Positions 41,445 to 54,240 of a stretch of DNA of 64,000 nt are shown one piece after another. This stretch comes from Marinobacter sp. SS13-12 (lineage in GTDB: Bacteria; Pseudomonadota; Gammaproteobacteria; Pseudomonadales; Oleiphilaceae): the NCBI RefSeq assembly GCF_030227115.1, contig NZ_JASSUA010000001.1, positions 1,302,001 through 1,366,000 of the forward strand, read 5' to 3'. The notes under the pieces were generated by a model. That model searched no databases and was not told the DNA's origin. It worked only from the letters and a program-made list of their open reading frames with translations. The translations under genes and the position numbers were made by a program. Position 1 is the stretch's first letter; the number at the start of each line of letters is the position of its first letter.

Positions 41445-41688
41445 GTAATATTCGGGTTGGCTCCGCTGGCGGTGTTGTATCCGTCCGGATGCGTCAGGCC
41501 AAAAGCCGTCAAAGCAAGGCGCTTCAGGCAGTAAAACTGGCAATCGTGTTCTATGCTTGTTCAAGACAACAAACAGGCGAATGCCTACAACAAAACGCTC
41601 TGCATTCCATCGCAGCTTATCGACACTGCAAGGCGCTCAGCTGCTGATCGTGGCACGCGCCGTACTTTTTATGCCAAGGGGAGGTTTG

Positions 41689-44361
41689 ATGTACCAGGAC
41701 GATGATCCCATAGAGACCAGTGAATGGCTGGATGCGCTGGAGTCTCTGATCGAACAGGAGGGCGTTGATCGCGCCAAGTACATTCTTGAAAGGCTCTCCG
41801 AACGAGCCAGCCGCGACGGCACCGAGTTGCCCTATTCCATCACTACACCGTTCCGCAATTCCATTCCGGTAACCCAGGAAGCCCGAATGCCGGGCGATCT
41901 GTTCATGGAGCGGCGTATCCGCTCGCTGATCCGCTGGAATGCCATGGCCATGGTACTGCGGGCGAATCAGCGCCCGGGTGAGCTGGGCGGGCACGTGTCG
42001 TCATTCTCCTCGGCAGCCACACTTTACGATGTCGGTTTTAACTACTTCTTCCACGGCGGTGATGAAAAGCGGGAATCGGACCTGGTTTACTTCCAGGGGC
42101 ACTCCTCACCCGGCATTTATGCCCGTTCCTACCTGGAAGGCCGCTTTGATGAAGCGCAGCTGGATAAATACCGGGAGGAGGTCGATGGCAATGGTCTGTC
42201 TTCCTATCCCCATCCCTGGCTGATGCCGGATTACTGGCAGTTCCCCACCGTGTCCATGGGCCTCGGCCCGATCCAGGCCATCTATCAGGCCCACGTGATG
42301 AAGTACCTGCACAGCCGTGAGCTGATCGACATGGGCGATCGCAAAGTGTGGTGCTTTGTCGGTGACGGCGAATGCGACGAACCGGAAACCCTGGGCTCTA
42401 TCTCTGTGGCCGGCCGCGAGAACCTCAGCAACCTCATCTTCGTGGTCAACTGCAACCTGCAGCGCCTGGACGGCCCGGTAAGGGGCAATGGCAAGATTAT
42501 CCAGGAACTGGAAGGCGTCTTCCGCGGTGCCGGCTGGAACGTGCTGAAAGTGGTCTGGGGCCGCATGTGGGATCCGCTGTTCGAGAAAGACGAGGACGGC
42601 CTGATGCAGCGGGTTATGGATGAAGCCGTGGACGGTGACCTGCAGAACTTCAAGAGCAACGGCCCGGCCTACACCCGCAAGCACTTCTTCGGAAAATATC
42701 CGGAGTTGTCCAAGATGGTGGAAAACCTCACCGACGAGGACATCAACAAGCTCAACCGTGGCGGTCACGACCCCTATAAGGTCTATGCGGCCTATCACCA
42801 TGCCATTCACAACAATGGCGGTCGGCCGACGGTGATCCTGGCGCATACCATCAAGGGTTACGGTTTTGGTAGTGCGGGCGAAGCGCAGAACACGGCACAC
42901 TCCCTGAAGAAGCTCGATATCGAGCAGCTCAAGGCCTTCCGTGACCGTTTTGCGGTGCCACTGAAGGATGAAGAGCTCAAGGACGTGCCTTACTACCGCC
43001 CGGCGCCGGACAGTCCGGAAATTGTCTACATGAACAAGCGCCGGAAGGAACTGGGCGGCTTCTACCCCAAGCGCCGCAAAGACTGCCAGCCGCTGCAGGC
43101 GCCGGCGCTGGACACCTTCAAGACGCTGCTGGAAGGTTCCAATGGCCGTGAGATTTCCACCACCATGGCGTTTGTGCGCCTGTTGACGGCACTCACCAAA
43201 GACAAGCGTATCGGTAAGCGTATCGTTCCCATCGTACCGGACGAGGCCCGTACCTTCGGTATGGAGGGCATGTTCCGCCAGCTGGGTATTTACACCTCGG
43301 AAGGCCAGAAGTACGTGCCGGAAGACCGTGAACAGATCATGTACTACAAGGAAGACAAGAAAGGTCAGGTCCTTGAGGAAGGGATCAACGAGGATGGTTC
43401 CATGGCAGCCTGGATGGCAGCGGCCACTTCCTACAGCACCAACAACTTCCCGCTGATACCGTTCTACATCTTCTATTCCATGTTCGGTTTCCAGCGTGTC
43501 GGTGACCTCGCCTGGGCGTCAGGTGACATTCAGGCACGTGGTTTCCTGATTGGTGGTACCGCCGGGCGCACCACGCTCAACGGTGAAGGCCTGCAGCACC
43601 AGGACGGCCACAGCCACATCCTGGCCCAGACCATTCCCAGCTGTAAGGCGTACGACCCTGCTTACGGCTACGAGATGGCCGTGGTGGTTCAGCATGGCAT
43701 CAAGGAAATGTTTGAAGACAACCAGAACGTCTTCTACTACCTGACCATGGAGAACGAAAACTACGAACAGCCCGCAATGCCGAAAGACAACAAGAAGGTG
43801 GAAGAGGGCATCATCAAGGGCATGTACCAGATTGAATCCGTTGAAACCAAGGGCAAGAAGAAGTCCCCGCGGGTTCAGCTGCTGGGTTCCGGTGCCATCC
43901 TCAACGAGGTGCGCTCTGCGGCGCAGCTGCTGAAGGACGACTTCGGCGTGGCCAGTGATGTGTGGAGTGTTACCAGCTTCAACGAGCTGGCCCGCGACGG
44001 CCTGCACATTGAACGCTGGAATCGCCTGCACCCGGATGACACAGCCAAGAAGGCGTACGTCACCCAGTGCCTGGAGAAGCAGCAGGGGCCGGTGGTGTCT
44101 TCCACCGACTACATCAAACTGCTGTCTGAGCAGATTCGCGCCTACATCCCCAAAACCTATCTGACCCTGGGCACTGACGGCTTCGGCCGCAGTGACACCC
44201 GCGAGAAATTGCGGAGCCACTTCGAGGTGGATCGCTACTACGTGGCGGTGACCGCGCTGGCGGCTTTGGCACGGGACGGTGAGATCAAGGAGGACGTGGT
44301 TCTCGAAGCCATGCGGAAGTACGGAATCGATCGCAACAAAACGAACCCGGTGCTGAGCTAA
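41689..44361 (+). CDS. aceE: Pyruvate dehydrogenase E1 component (homodimeric type)
   Basis: Thiamine-diphosphate-dependent decarboxylase that starts the pyruvate dehydrogenase reaction and passes the acetyl group to E2. The 890-residue length matches E. coli AceE (887). The ThDP/Mg motif runs from GDGECDEPE (from residue 225) to NCNLQRLDGPVRGNG. The pyruvate-binding N-terminal part has FNYFFHGGDEKRESDLVYFQGHSSPG (key elements FFHGGD and GHSSPG). Also visible is LNGEGLQHQDGHSH near 632. The ATG at 41689 has AAGGGGAGG upstream; an earlier ATG at 41557 adds 44 residues with no family match. aceF follows after 10 nt. Confidence 0.97.
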   Translation: MYQDDDPIETSEWLDALESLIEQEGVDRAKYILERLSERASRDGTELPYSITTPFRNSIPVTQEARMPGDLFMERRIRSLIRWNAMAMVLRANQRPGELGGHVSSFSSAATLYDVGFNYFFHGGDEKRESDLVYFQGHSSPGIYARSYLEGRFDEAQLDKYREEVDGNGLSSYPHPWLMPDYWQFPTVSMGLGPIQAIYQAHVMKYLHSRELIDMGDRKVWCFVGDGECDEPETLGSISVAGRENLSNLIFVVNCNLQRLDGPVRGNGKIIQELEGVFRGAGWNVLKVVWGRMWDPLFEKDEDGLMQRVMDEAVDGDLQNFKSNGPAYTRKHFFGKYPELSKMVENLTDEDINKLNRGGHDPYKVYAAYHHAIHNNGGRPTVILAHTIKGYGFGSAGEAQNTAHSLKKLDIEQLKAFRDRFAVPLKDEELKDVPYYRPAPDSPEIVYMNKRRKELGGFYPKRRKDCQPLQAPALDTFKTLLEGSNGREISTTMAFVRLLTALTKDKRIGKRIVPIVPDEARTFGMEGMFRQLGIYTSEGQKYVPEDREQIMYYKEDKKGQVLEEGINEDGSMAAWMAAATSYSTNNFPLIPFYIFYSMFGFQRVGDLAWASGDIQARGFLIGGTAGRTTLNGEGLQHQDGHSHILAQTIPSCKAYDPAYGYEMAVVVQHGIKEMFEDNQNVFYYLTMENENYEQPAMPKDNKKVEEGIIKGMYQIESVETKGKKKSPRVQLLGSGAILNEVRSAAQLLKDDFGVASDVWSVTSFNELARDGLHIERWNRLHPDDTAKKAYVTQCLEKQQGPVVSSTDYIKLLSEQIRAYIPKTYLTLGTDGFGRSDTREKLRSHFEVDRYYVAVTALAALARDGEIKEDVVLEAMRKYGIDRNKTNPVLS

Positions 44362-44371
44362 GGAGACCGCC

Positions 44372-46072
44372 ATGAGTGAACAGGAAATCAAGGTTCCGGA
44401 TCTCGGCGGTGCAGACGAGGTCGAGGTCATTGAAATACTCGTCAGCAAGGGGGATTCGGTTGAGGAAGAAGATCCGATACTGACGGTAGAGTCCGACAAG
44501 GCATCGGTTGAGCTGCCATCGCCGGGCGCCGGCAAGATCACCAAAATCACCGTCAAGGTGGGTGACAAGGTCAAGGAAGGCGACGTTGTCGGCATGATGG
44601 AAGCCAGCGGCGATGCCGGTGGCTCTGATGACGACAAGGGCGCTGGCGAAGAGGCCAGCTCCGGCAAGGACGAAAAGGCCGAGGACACGTCGGAAGACAA
44701 GGCCGAGGATAAAGCAGAAGAGAAAAAGCCGGCGCCGAAAAAATCCGGCGGTTCCCGCAAGGAAACCGTGAAGGTGCCAGCGCTGGACGGTTTCGACAAT
44801 GTACCGGTGATCGAGATCAACGTCAGCGAGGGCGATGAGATCGAAGCGGACGACCCGCTGGTCACCGTGGAGTCCGACAAGGCCACCATGGAGATTCCTT
44901 CTCCCTATGCCGGCAAGATTGGCAAGATCCTGGTATCCGAGGGCGACAAGATCTCGGAAGGCCTTGATCTGGTTGAGATGACCGTTGTGGAAGGCGGTGG
45001 TGAGGGCGCAGAAGAGAGCGGCGAGGAAGACGCCTCTTCTGAATCAGCAAAGTCCTCGGGTGACGACAAACCCGAAAGCAAAGCCGAGTCGAAAGGCAAG
45101 AGCGAAGAGCCCAAGCCTGAGCCGTCATCGGCAACCTATGAGCCGCCTACCCCGGGCGCCAAAGTCCACGCTGGCCCGGCGGTGCGCAAGCTGGCCCGCG
45201 AATTCGGTGCTGACCTTGCCCGTATCAAAGGCTCTGGCCCGAAAAATCGCATCCTCAAGGACGACGTTCAGGCCTACGTGAAGAGCCAACTGCAACAGAC
45301 GCAGCAAGGCAGCACGGTGGCCGGTGGCGGTGGTGCCGGTATCCCCGGCGTGAAGCTGCCGGACTTCAGCCAGTTTGGTGAGATTGAGCGTGAATCCATG
45401 TCGCGCATGATGTTTGCCACGGCCAACAACATGCAGCGCAGCTGGCTGAACGTGCCCCACGTGACCCAGTTCGAGGATGCGGACATCACCGATATGGAAG
45501 ACTTCCGCAAGTCGCAGAAAGCGGCTGGCGAGAAGAAAGGTGTGAAGATGACACCGCTTCCGTTCCTGCTGAAGGCCTGTGCTACGGCGCTGGCGGAATT
45601 GCCGCAGTTCAATGTGTCGCTGGATATGGACCGCAAGGAAGTGGTTCGCAAGCAATACATTCATATCGGGATTGCGGTGGATACACCCAACGGGCTGATG
45701 GTTCCGGTGATCAGGGATGTGGACAAGAAGGGGCTCTGGGAGCTTGCCGCGGAAAGTGCGGAGCTGGCCCAGAAGGCCCGGGACAAGCAGCTGAAACCGG
45801 CGGAAATGCAGGGTGCCTGTTTTACCATCACCAGTCTGGGTGGTATCGGCGGCACGGCGTTTACGCCGATTGTGAATACGCCGGAGGTGGCGATTCTTGG
45901 TGTGTCCAAAGCGGCGATGAAGCCGGTCTGGGATGGCAAGGGTTTCCAGCCGCGGCTGATGTTGCCGTTGTCGCTGTCCTATGATCACCGGGCGGTGAAC
46001 GGGGCGGATGCTGCCCGGTTTACTTCCCTGTTGGGTCAGTTGTTGGGGGACATTCGGTCCCTGCTTCTTTAA
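44372..46072 (+). CDS. aceF: Pyruvate dehydrogenase E2 (dihydrolipoamide acetyltransferase)
   Basis: Core of the pyruvate dehydrogenase complex. Two lipoyl domains carry modified lysines Lys43 (ESDKASVE) and Lys170 (ESDKATME). Between and after them are flexible linkers rich in Glu, Lys, Asp and Ser. The peripheral subunit-binding domain lies near 263-300 (GPAVRKLAREFGADLARIKG). The acetyltransferase domain holds catalytic His539 in SYDHRAVNGADAARF. Two lipoyl domains differ from the three of E. coli. Length is 566. No E3 gene (lpd) is adjacent; E3 must be encoded elsewhere. It ends the aceEF unit and is followed by a repeat element. Confidence 0.97.
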   Translation: MSEQEIKVPDLGGADEVEVIEILVSKGDSVEEEDPILTVESDKASVELPSPGAGKITKITVKVGDKVKEGDVVGMMEASGDAGGSDDDKGAGEEASSGKDEKAEDTSEDKAEDKAEEKKPAPKKSGGSRKETVKVPALDGFDNVPVIEINVSEGDEIEADDPLVTVESDKATMEIPSPYAGKIGKILVSEGDKISEGLDLVEMTVVEGGGEGAEESGEEDASSESAKSSGDDKPESKAESKGKSEEPKPEPSSATYEPPTPGAKVHAGPAVRKLAREFGADLARIKGSGPKNRILKDDVQAYVKSQLQQTQQGSTVAGGGGAGIPGVKLPDFSQFGEIERESMSRMMFATANNMQRSWLNVPHVTQFEDADITDMEDFRKSQKAAGEKKGVKMTPLPFLLKACATALAELPQFNVSLDMDRKEVVRKQYIHIGIAVDTPNGLMVPVIRDVDKKGLWELAAESAELAQKARDKQLKPAEMQGACFTITSLGGIGGTAFTPIVNTPEVAILGVSKAAMKPVWDGKGFQPRLMLPLSLSYDHRAVNGADAARFTSLLGQLLGDIRSLLL

Positions 46073-46116
46073 GGCTGGCAGTATGGGTCCTGTAGCCTTC
46101 TGGCTGCGGGGCTTTC

Positions 46117-46223
46117 GCGAGGCCGGTCAGGTTAGTCAGAACACGCCCGTGGATACGTCCCTGTAGGGCTCGGTCGCGCCATCCCTGGCGCTCCACGGTT
46201 CTGAATAACCTGACCGGCCTCGC
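46117..46223. repeat. 107-nt nested-hairpin element, copy B
   Basis: Outer 18-bp perfect arms GCGAGGCCGGTCAGGTTA (46117-46134) and its complement (46206-46223). The stem continues with TCAGAA/TTCTGA and CCGTGGA/TCCACGG. Inside are CCC-TGTA-GGG and the hairpin GCGCCA-TCCC-TGGCGC (46176-46191). On the minus strand its core GCCAGGGATGGC and ACAGGGACGT match the core of the element at 4601-4698, although the outer arms differ. It lies between aceF and the convergent porin gene. Confidence 0.85.
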
Positions 46224-46512
46224 TTGTTTTAATTTCTGAGATATCGCCATTCTCCGTTTTTCTCTGCTGGATACTTGTTGGTGAAGAGATTCTTCCCATC
46301 ATTCCGGCCAATGCAGCCGCTGACCCTGAAAAACGGGGCGGGTCAGTCAGCTCCTGTCGCCCCATCACAGCCAGCGTGGGGATGAGTGGGGCGTAAGGTG
46401 CCAAGGAAACACGACCGGGGCGTGCTGTCGCTGATGGAAGTGCTGGCGGTGATGACAAGCCGTGGTGTGCGGACAAGTTTACGGGCGGGGAGTAATTATG
46501 AGCCCTGCAAAC
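46224..46512. other. Non-coding spacer between copy B and the porin terminator
   Basis: About 290 nt between the nested-hairpin element and the porin terminator. Short frames are open on both strands, but none has a ribosome-binding site or a recognisable family. It also contains GCCCC/GGGGC repeats near 46320-46390. I see no supported gene here. Confidence 0.4.
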
Positions 46513-46538
46513 AAAAACCCCGGCTGGAGCCGGGGTTT
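46513..46538 (-). terminator. Terminator of the porin gene
   Basis: On the minus strand, AAACCCCGGCT and AGCCGGGGTTT form an 11-bp stem around a short loop and are followed by TTTTTGT. It begins about 25 nt after the porin stop. Confidence 0.85.
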
Positions 46539-46562
46539 CTGCAGAGCTAACTTCTTAAAAAC

Positions 46563-47699
46563 TTAGAAGTTGTATTGTGCTGCGAACATAACGCGGTTAG
46601 CGTCAGCAGAGTCGCCGGCAACGGTTTCCTGATCGAAGTAACCGTATTCAACACCCATCATGACGTTCTCGACCGGCGTCCACATGTAGTTGACGAGGAC
46701 GTTCTGGTTGGTTTCTGGATCTGCGTTGGTTGTTGCACCCGCTGCGATCGCATCGTCCAGGTCCAGAGTGGTCATGCCATAGCCCACGTTAATGCTGCGG
46801 CCGCCACCCAGTGCCATACTAACGCCGATAGAGCCACCGTAACCTGCGATGGTTTCTACGCTGTTGCCATCTACATAGGCGCTGGGGCCATAGTAGTTGG
46901 AACCCGAGCGCCAGAGATAACCATTGGCACCGTCGGTGTAGTTAACGGCGCCCTGCACAGAAAACATGTCACTCAGTTGCAGGCTTGCGGCACCGAACAC
47001 GGCATAACCGACAGCGCTGTCATCGTTAACGCCATCGTCGGCTGTCACCTGGCTGGCCAGAACAGCGGTCGAGTAGGAGAAGGCACCAGCCGAGTCTTGC
47101 AGGCGTGCAGTGAAGGCTGGAGCTGAAGTACGTGTATTTCCGCCTGCGCCCAGTATCCCTTGAGAGCTTGGGTCCTCAATGGAGAAGGACATCGGACCAG
47201 TGGTGTAACGAACCTGCTCGGCACGATCCTGGCTACCTGCAGTACCTGCCAGGCTATCGAAATCCAGAGTCGGTGTGTTACCCACGAAGCTTACAAAGTT
47301 GGACCAATTACGGCCGGCCATCAGACCTTTGTACTCGCCATATGCGTGACGAATACGCAGGCTGCCGGGCTCGCTGCCGCTACCGCGGTAGTCGCTTTCG
47401 ATGGTAACCGAAGCGCCGGAGTTGTGTTTCACGTTCACACCAATGCGGCTCTGCTGAACATTTGCGTCAAAGTGGCCTTCTACGTCTGGATTCGCGGAAG
47501 GGGTGAACGTACCTGCGCCAGTTGATACCTGACGGTCGTCATCGATGTCGTAAGTCATGTTCAGGCGGGCATAACCGTAGATTTTCGCCTCTACATCATC
47601 ACTGACGTCGAGAGTCAGAGCGTGTGCGTGCCCGGCTACCCCCAGAATTGCTACTGCAGCCGTTGATCGAATTGCCATTCTCAGTTTGTTGCTTTGCAT
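46563..47699 (-). CDS. Outer-membrane porin (DcaP-like beta-barrel)
   Basis: A 378-residue outer-membrane barrel. The signal peptide (about 1-29, IRSTAAVAILGVAGHAHA) precedes TLDVSDDVEAKIYGYARLNM. Alternating hydrophobic strands, YGYARLNMTYDID and VMMGVEYGYFD, run to the C-terminal ending FAAQYNF with the terminal Phe needed for barrel assembly. The start and spacing resemble the DcaP or short-chain diffusion porin group; the substrate is unknown. The ATG at 47699 has GGAG about nine bases upstream; a longer frame from 47762 adds an unlikely 21 residues. A possible promoter is TTGAAA-N17-TACTTT (47767-47739, minus). Confidence 0.8.
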   Translation of the reverse strand: MQSNKLRMAIRSTAAVAILGVAGHAHALTLDVSDDVEAKIYGYARLNMTYDIDDDRQVSTGAGTFTPSANPDVEGHFDANVQQSRIGVNVKHNSGASVTIESDYRGSGSEPGSLRIRHAYGEYKGLMAGRNWSNFVSFVGNTPTLDFDSLAGTAGSQDRAEQVRYTTGPMSFSIEDPSSQGILGAGGNTRTSAPAFTARLQDSAGAFSYSTAVLASQVTADDGVNDDSAVGYAVFGAASLQLSDMFSVQGAVNYTDGANGYLWRSGSNYYGPSAYVDGNSVETIAGYGGSIGVSMALGGGRSINVGYGMTTLDLDDAIAAGATTNADPETNQNVLVNYMWTPVENVMMGVEYGYFDQETVAGDSADANRVMFAAQYNF

Positions 47700-47785
47700 C
47701 TTTGTTGTCTCCACACTTATTTTTGTTGGACCCACTTCAAAGTAGTTACGAATCCATGACATTTCAAATAAATTCTTGCATTAAT

Positions 47786-47799
47786 TAGACGAATGTCTA
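47786..47799. promoter_or_regulatory. Palindrome TAGAC-GAAT-GTCTA in the porin/exonuclease spacer
   Basis: A perfect 5+4+5 palindrome about 85 nt upstream of the porin start and 107 nt upstream of the divergent exonuclease ATG. Its shape suits a dimeric repressor or activator such as a TetR-family protein; no regulator gene is adjacent. Confidence 0.4.
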
Positions 47800-47905
47800 T
47801 ACAACGAAATCGGTGGGTTAGGGGAACTTTCTGAGAATTGTGTTTATTTCCGCCCGTTATAGTGGCAGAACACCGGTTATTTCCGACTTTTCGTAAGTAT
47901 CTCTC

Positions 47906-49356
47906 ATGAAAAAAATACCCGTACTCTCGACTCGGCCACCTTCGCCTTTCTCGATATCGAGACCACTGGCGGCAATAATTCTCACGACCGGATTACCGAG
48001 ATCGGCATCCGCTTCTGGCGTTCGGGGCAAATCGTCGGCGAGTGGCAGACCCTGGTCAATCCGGAAACGCGTATTTCTCCCTTTATTCAGAGCCTGACCG
48101 GAATCACCGACGCCATGGTTGCAGACGCGCCGGTGTTTGCCGAGATCTCGGAAGAGCTGGAGTCCCGGCTGAAAGACATCATTTTTGTCGCCCACAACGC
48201 CCGCTTTGATTATGGCTTTATCAAGGGTGAGTTCCGGCGGCTGGGTCTGCTGTTCTCTGCAAAAGTGCTTTGCACCGTCAAGCTGTCCCGCAAGCTCTAT
48301 CCCGGGTTCCGGCGCCACAATATGGATGCGCTGATCGAACGCCATGGCCTTGACCAGGTTCAGCGGCACCGGGCAATGGGGGATGTGTCCGCCATGTTGG
48401 CGTTTTTTGAGCATGCGCTGGCGGAAAAGGGCGCGCCAGCCATGGATGCCGCCATTGCTGAACTGCTGCAGCGGCCGAGCATTCCCTCCAATCTGCCGCT
48501 CGATGTACTGCACGGCCTTCCCCGCGGGCCGGGGGTCTATCGTTTCTATGGTGAAAATGACGTTCTTCTGTACGTAGGTAAAAGTACTGACATCGCCCAG
48601 CGTGTGGCCTCCCACTTCTCTGGCGACCACAGTTCCAGCCGTGGCGTTCGCATGTCGGAGAGCCTGCGGCGGGTGGACTGGACAGAAACCGCTGGCGAGC
48701 TGGGCGCGTTACTGCTTGAATTAAAGCAGATCAAGCAGTTGAAGCCGTTGTTCAATCGTCGCTCCCGTGCCGCCAAGAATCTGGTGAGCATCGAGCTTGC
48801 GAATAATACTGACGGCTACCTCCAGGCCCGGCTGGTTCGGGAAATCGAACCTCACCGGCTGGGTGAATATTTCGGTTTGTTCCGCAGTAAGCGGGACGCG
48901 GAAAAGGCCCTCAGCGGCATTGCGGTAAAGAACGACCTCTGCAACAAGCTGCTGGGCCTGGAGCCGGATCATGAGGGCCCTTGCTTTCAGCGTACTCTGG
49001 GCCGCTGTAAAGGTGCCTGTGAAGGTGGTGAAGACGTTATCAGGTACAACCTCAGGGTGCAGATCGCATTCCATGCGTTGCGCCTGAAAACCTGGCCCTG
49101 GAAGGGACCGGTAGGGATTGTGGAGCACAACGGTAAAACCGGGAGGACCGATATTCTGGTGGTCTATAACTGGATGCACGTCGCCACGCTGGACAGTGTG
49201 GATGAGCTGGACGATCTGTCGTTGCAGGGTCAGGCCGTCAATTTTGACCTGGACTCCTACAAACTGCTGGTCAAGGCTCTGATGGGCCGGGATGGACGGT
49301 CGCTGAAAGTCTTGGAACTGGATGCGGTGGGCGCACCGGATGTGCTCATGCCCTGA
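47906..49356 (+). CDS. DEDDh exonuclease/GIY-YIG fusion, start frame broken at a seven-A run
   Basis: A DNA polymerase III epsilon-like 3'-5' exonuclease joined to a UvrC/Cho-like GIY-YIG nuclease domain. The exonuclease motifs FAFLDIETTGG (motif I, Asp17 and Glu19 in the reconstructed numbering), AHNARFDYGFI and HRAMGDVSAM lie before GPGVYRFYG...LLYVGKS with later QRVASHF. The body is read in the frame that ends at 49356. That frame is open back to a TAG at 47860 but contains no ATG, GTG or TTG before 48115. The only plausible ATG, at 47906, is one frame off; an extra A in the run at 47909-47915 would give MKKNTRTLDSATFAFLDIET and 483 residues. A sequencing error, phase variation or transcriptional slippage would all explain this. 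A start at 48115 would remove motif I. Confidence 0.75.
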
Positions 49357-49396
49357 GTGGCGTATGATTAAATTTACTTTTTCACGTTTTGCTTGA

Positions 49397-50623
<1,227 letters not shown>

Positions 50624-50654
50624 ATTTTGCGGACTACAACCAGGGGAGCCGCCT

Positions 50655-51671
50655 ATGTGGCTGGTACGTCCGGCTCAGCCGGGTGACCTGAAAGACATAC
50701 TCGACATCGCCGGGGGGCAAGGCCCCAGGATGTCATCCACCTTGCCCAAAAAAGAAGAGGCGCTGTCCCGGAAGATAGACCAGTCCGCCCGTTCGTTTGC
50801 TGGCAAGAACGGGCCCGATGAGTCCAAACGGTTCCTGTTCGTGCTGGAAGATACCGGCACCGGGACAGTCCATGGTGTATCCGGCATTGATGCCCGGGCA
50901 GGGAATGGGCAACCTTTCTACAACTACCGCAAGGATGCGCTTATCCATGCTTCCCATGAGCTGGGGGTTTCCCGGCGGGTGGAAGTCCTGTACCCGTCCC
51001 ACGCCCTGACAGACAACACCCTGCTGTGTTCCTTTACCATCAAACCGGAGCTGCGTCGCACCGATGCTTTCGAGCTGCTGTCACGGGCCAGGCTGCTGTT
51101 TATTGCCGCACACCGTCACCTGTTCACCGATCAGACTGTGGTGGAAATACAGGGCGTGCAGACAGAAAACGGGGAGGTACCCTTCTGGGACAGCCTGGGC
51201 CGGCATTTCTTCAATATGGATTTTGAAACCGCGGACCAGTATTCCGGCATGCTGAGCAAAACCTTTATCGCTGAGCTCATGCCACCCAACCCGATCTACG
51301 TCACCTTGCTGAGCCAGGCGGCCCGGGAAGCGCTGGGTCAGCCCCACGAACAGACCCGGGCAACCTTTGAGCTGCTGCAGCATGAGGGATTTCACAGCGG
51401 CTGTTACCTGGATATTTTTGATGCCGGGCCGGTGCTTGAAGCTCGTACCGACTCGCTCAAATCCGTTGTTACCAGCCACCCGAAAACCCTGCACGCCGCC
51501 AATACCGACGACGGTGAGATGTGCCTGATCTCGGGAGGCGAGGGGGAGAGTTTCCGCTGCACTCTGACGCCACTGACCGAGAGCCTCGGGGACGAGATCA
51601 AGGTGCCGCTGAAAACCTGGAAGTGCCTGGCCAGAAGCTCCGGTGACGACGTAAGGATTACACCGTTATGA
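50655..51671 (+). CDS. aruF: Arginine N-succinyltransferase, alpha subunit
   Basis: With AruG it transfers succinyl from succinyl-CoA to arginine (or ornithine), the first AST step. The GNAT-like AstA family pattern is seen: a start MWLVRPAQPGDLKDILDIA, the conserved FYNYRKDALIHASHELGV near 98 (key elements FYNYR and HASHELGV), and FWDSLGRHFFNMDFETADQY near 190 (key element FWDSLGRHFF). Length is 338. The ATG at 50655 follows GGGGAG; a longer frame overlapping astC is not needed. The gene is 31 nt after astC and 28 nt before aruG. The alpha/beta pair is as in Pseudomonas, where E. coli has a single AstA. Confidence 0.95.
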   Translation: MWLVRPAQPGDLKDILDIAGGQGPRMSSTLPKKEEALSRKIDQSARSFAGKNGPDESKRFLFVLEDTGTGTVHGVSGIDARAGNGQPFYNYRKDALIHASHELGVSRRVEVLYPSHALTDNTLLCSFTIKPELRRTDAFELLSRARLLFIAAHRHLFTDQTVVEIQGVQTENGEVPFWDSLGRHFFNMDFETADQYSGMLSKTFIAELMPPNPIYVTLLSQAAREALGQPHEQTRATFELLQHEGFHSGCYLDIFDAGPVLEARTDSLKSVVTSHPKTLHAANTDDGEMCLISGGEGESFRCTLTPLTESLGDEIKVPLKTWKCLARSSGDDVRITPL

Positions 51672-51699
51672 ACAGGGCGATCGCACTCAGGAGGCCGGT

Positions 51700-54227
<2,528 letters not shown>

Positions 54228-54240
54228 CGGAAAACCAGAC

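Larger units (their letters stand above)
41149..41688. other. 540-nt divergent intergenic region between the KamA-family gene and aceE
   Basis: AT-richer than its surroundings from about 41220 to 41460. It holds three perfect inverted repeats, described separately (41297-41309, 41413-41428, 41429-41444). A promoter candidate for aceE is TTGGCA (41416-41421), a 17-nt spacer and TACTAC (41439-41444). The stretch from 41460 to 41688 shows no gene I can support. Confidence 0.5.

Noticed and set aside
44372..46072. A 3' lpd gene expected after aceEF
   Set aside because: The sequence after aceF is a repeat element and a convergent porin; no E3 coding sequence is present.
46132..46476. 114-codon minus-strand frame downstream of aceF
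   Set aside because: Half of it is the nested-hairpin element; no family and no ribosome-binding site.
47906..47953. Protein starting at ATG 47906 in its own frame
   Set aside because: It gives MKKIPVLSTRPPSPFSI and runs 63 codons through the exonuclease gene in the wrong frame, with no family match.
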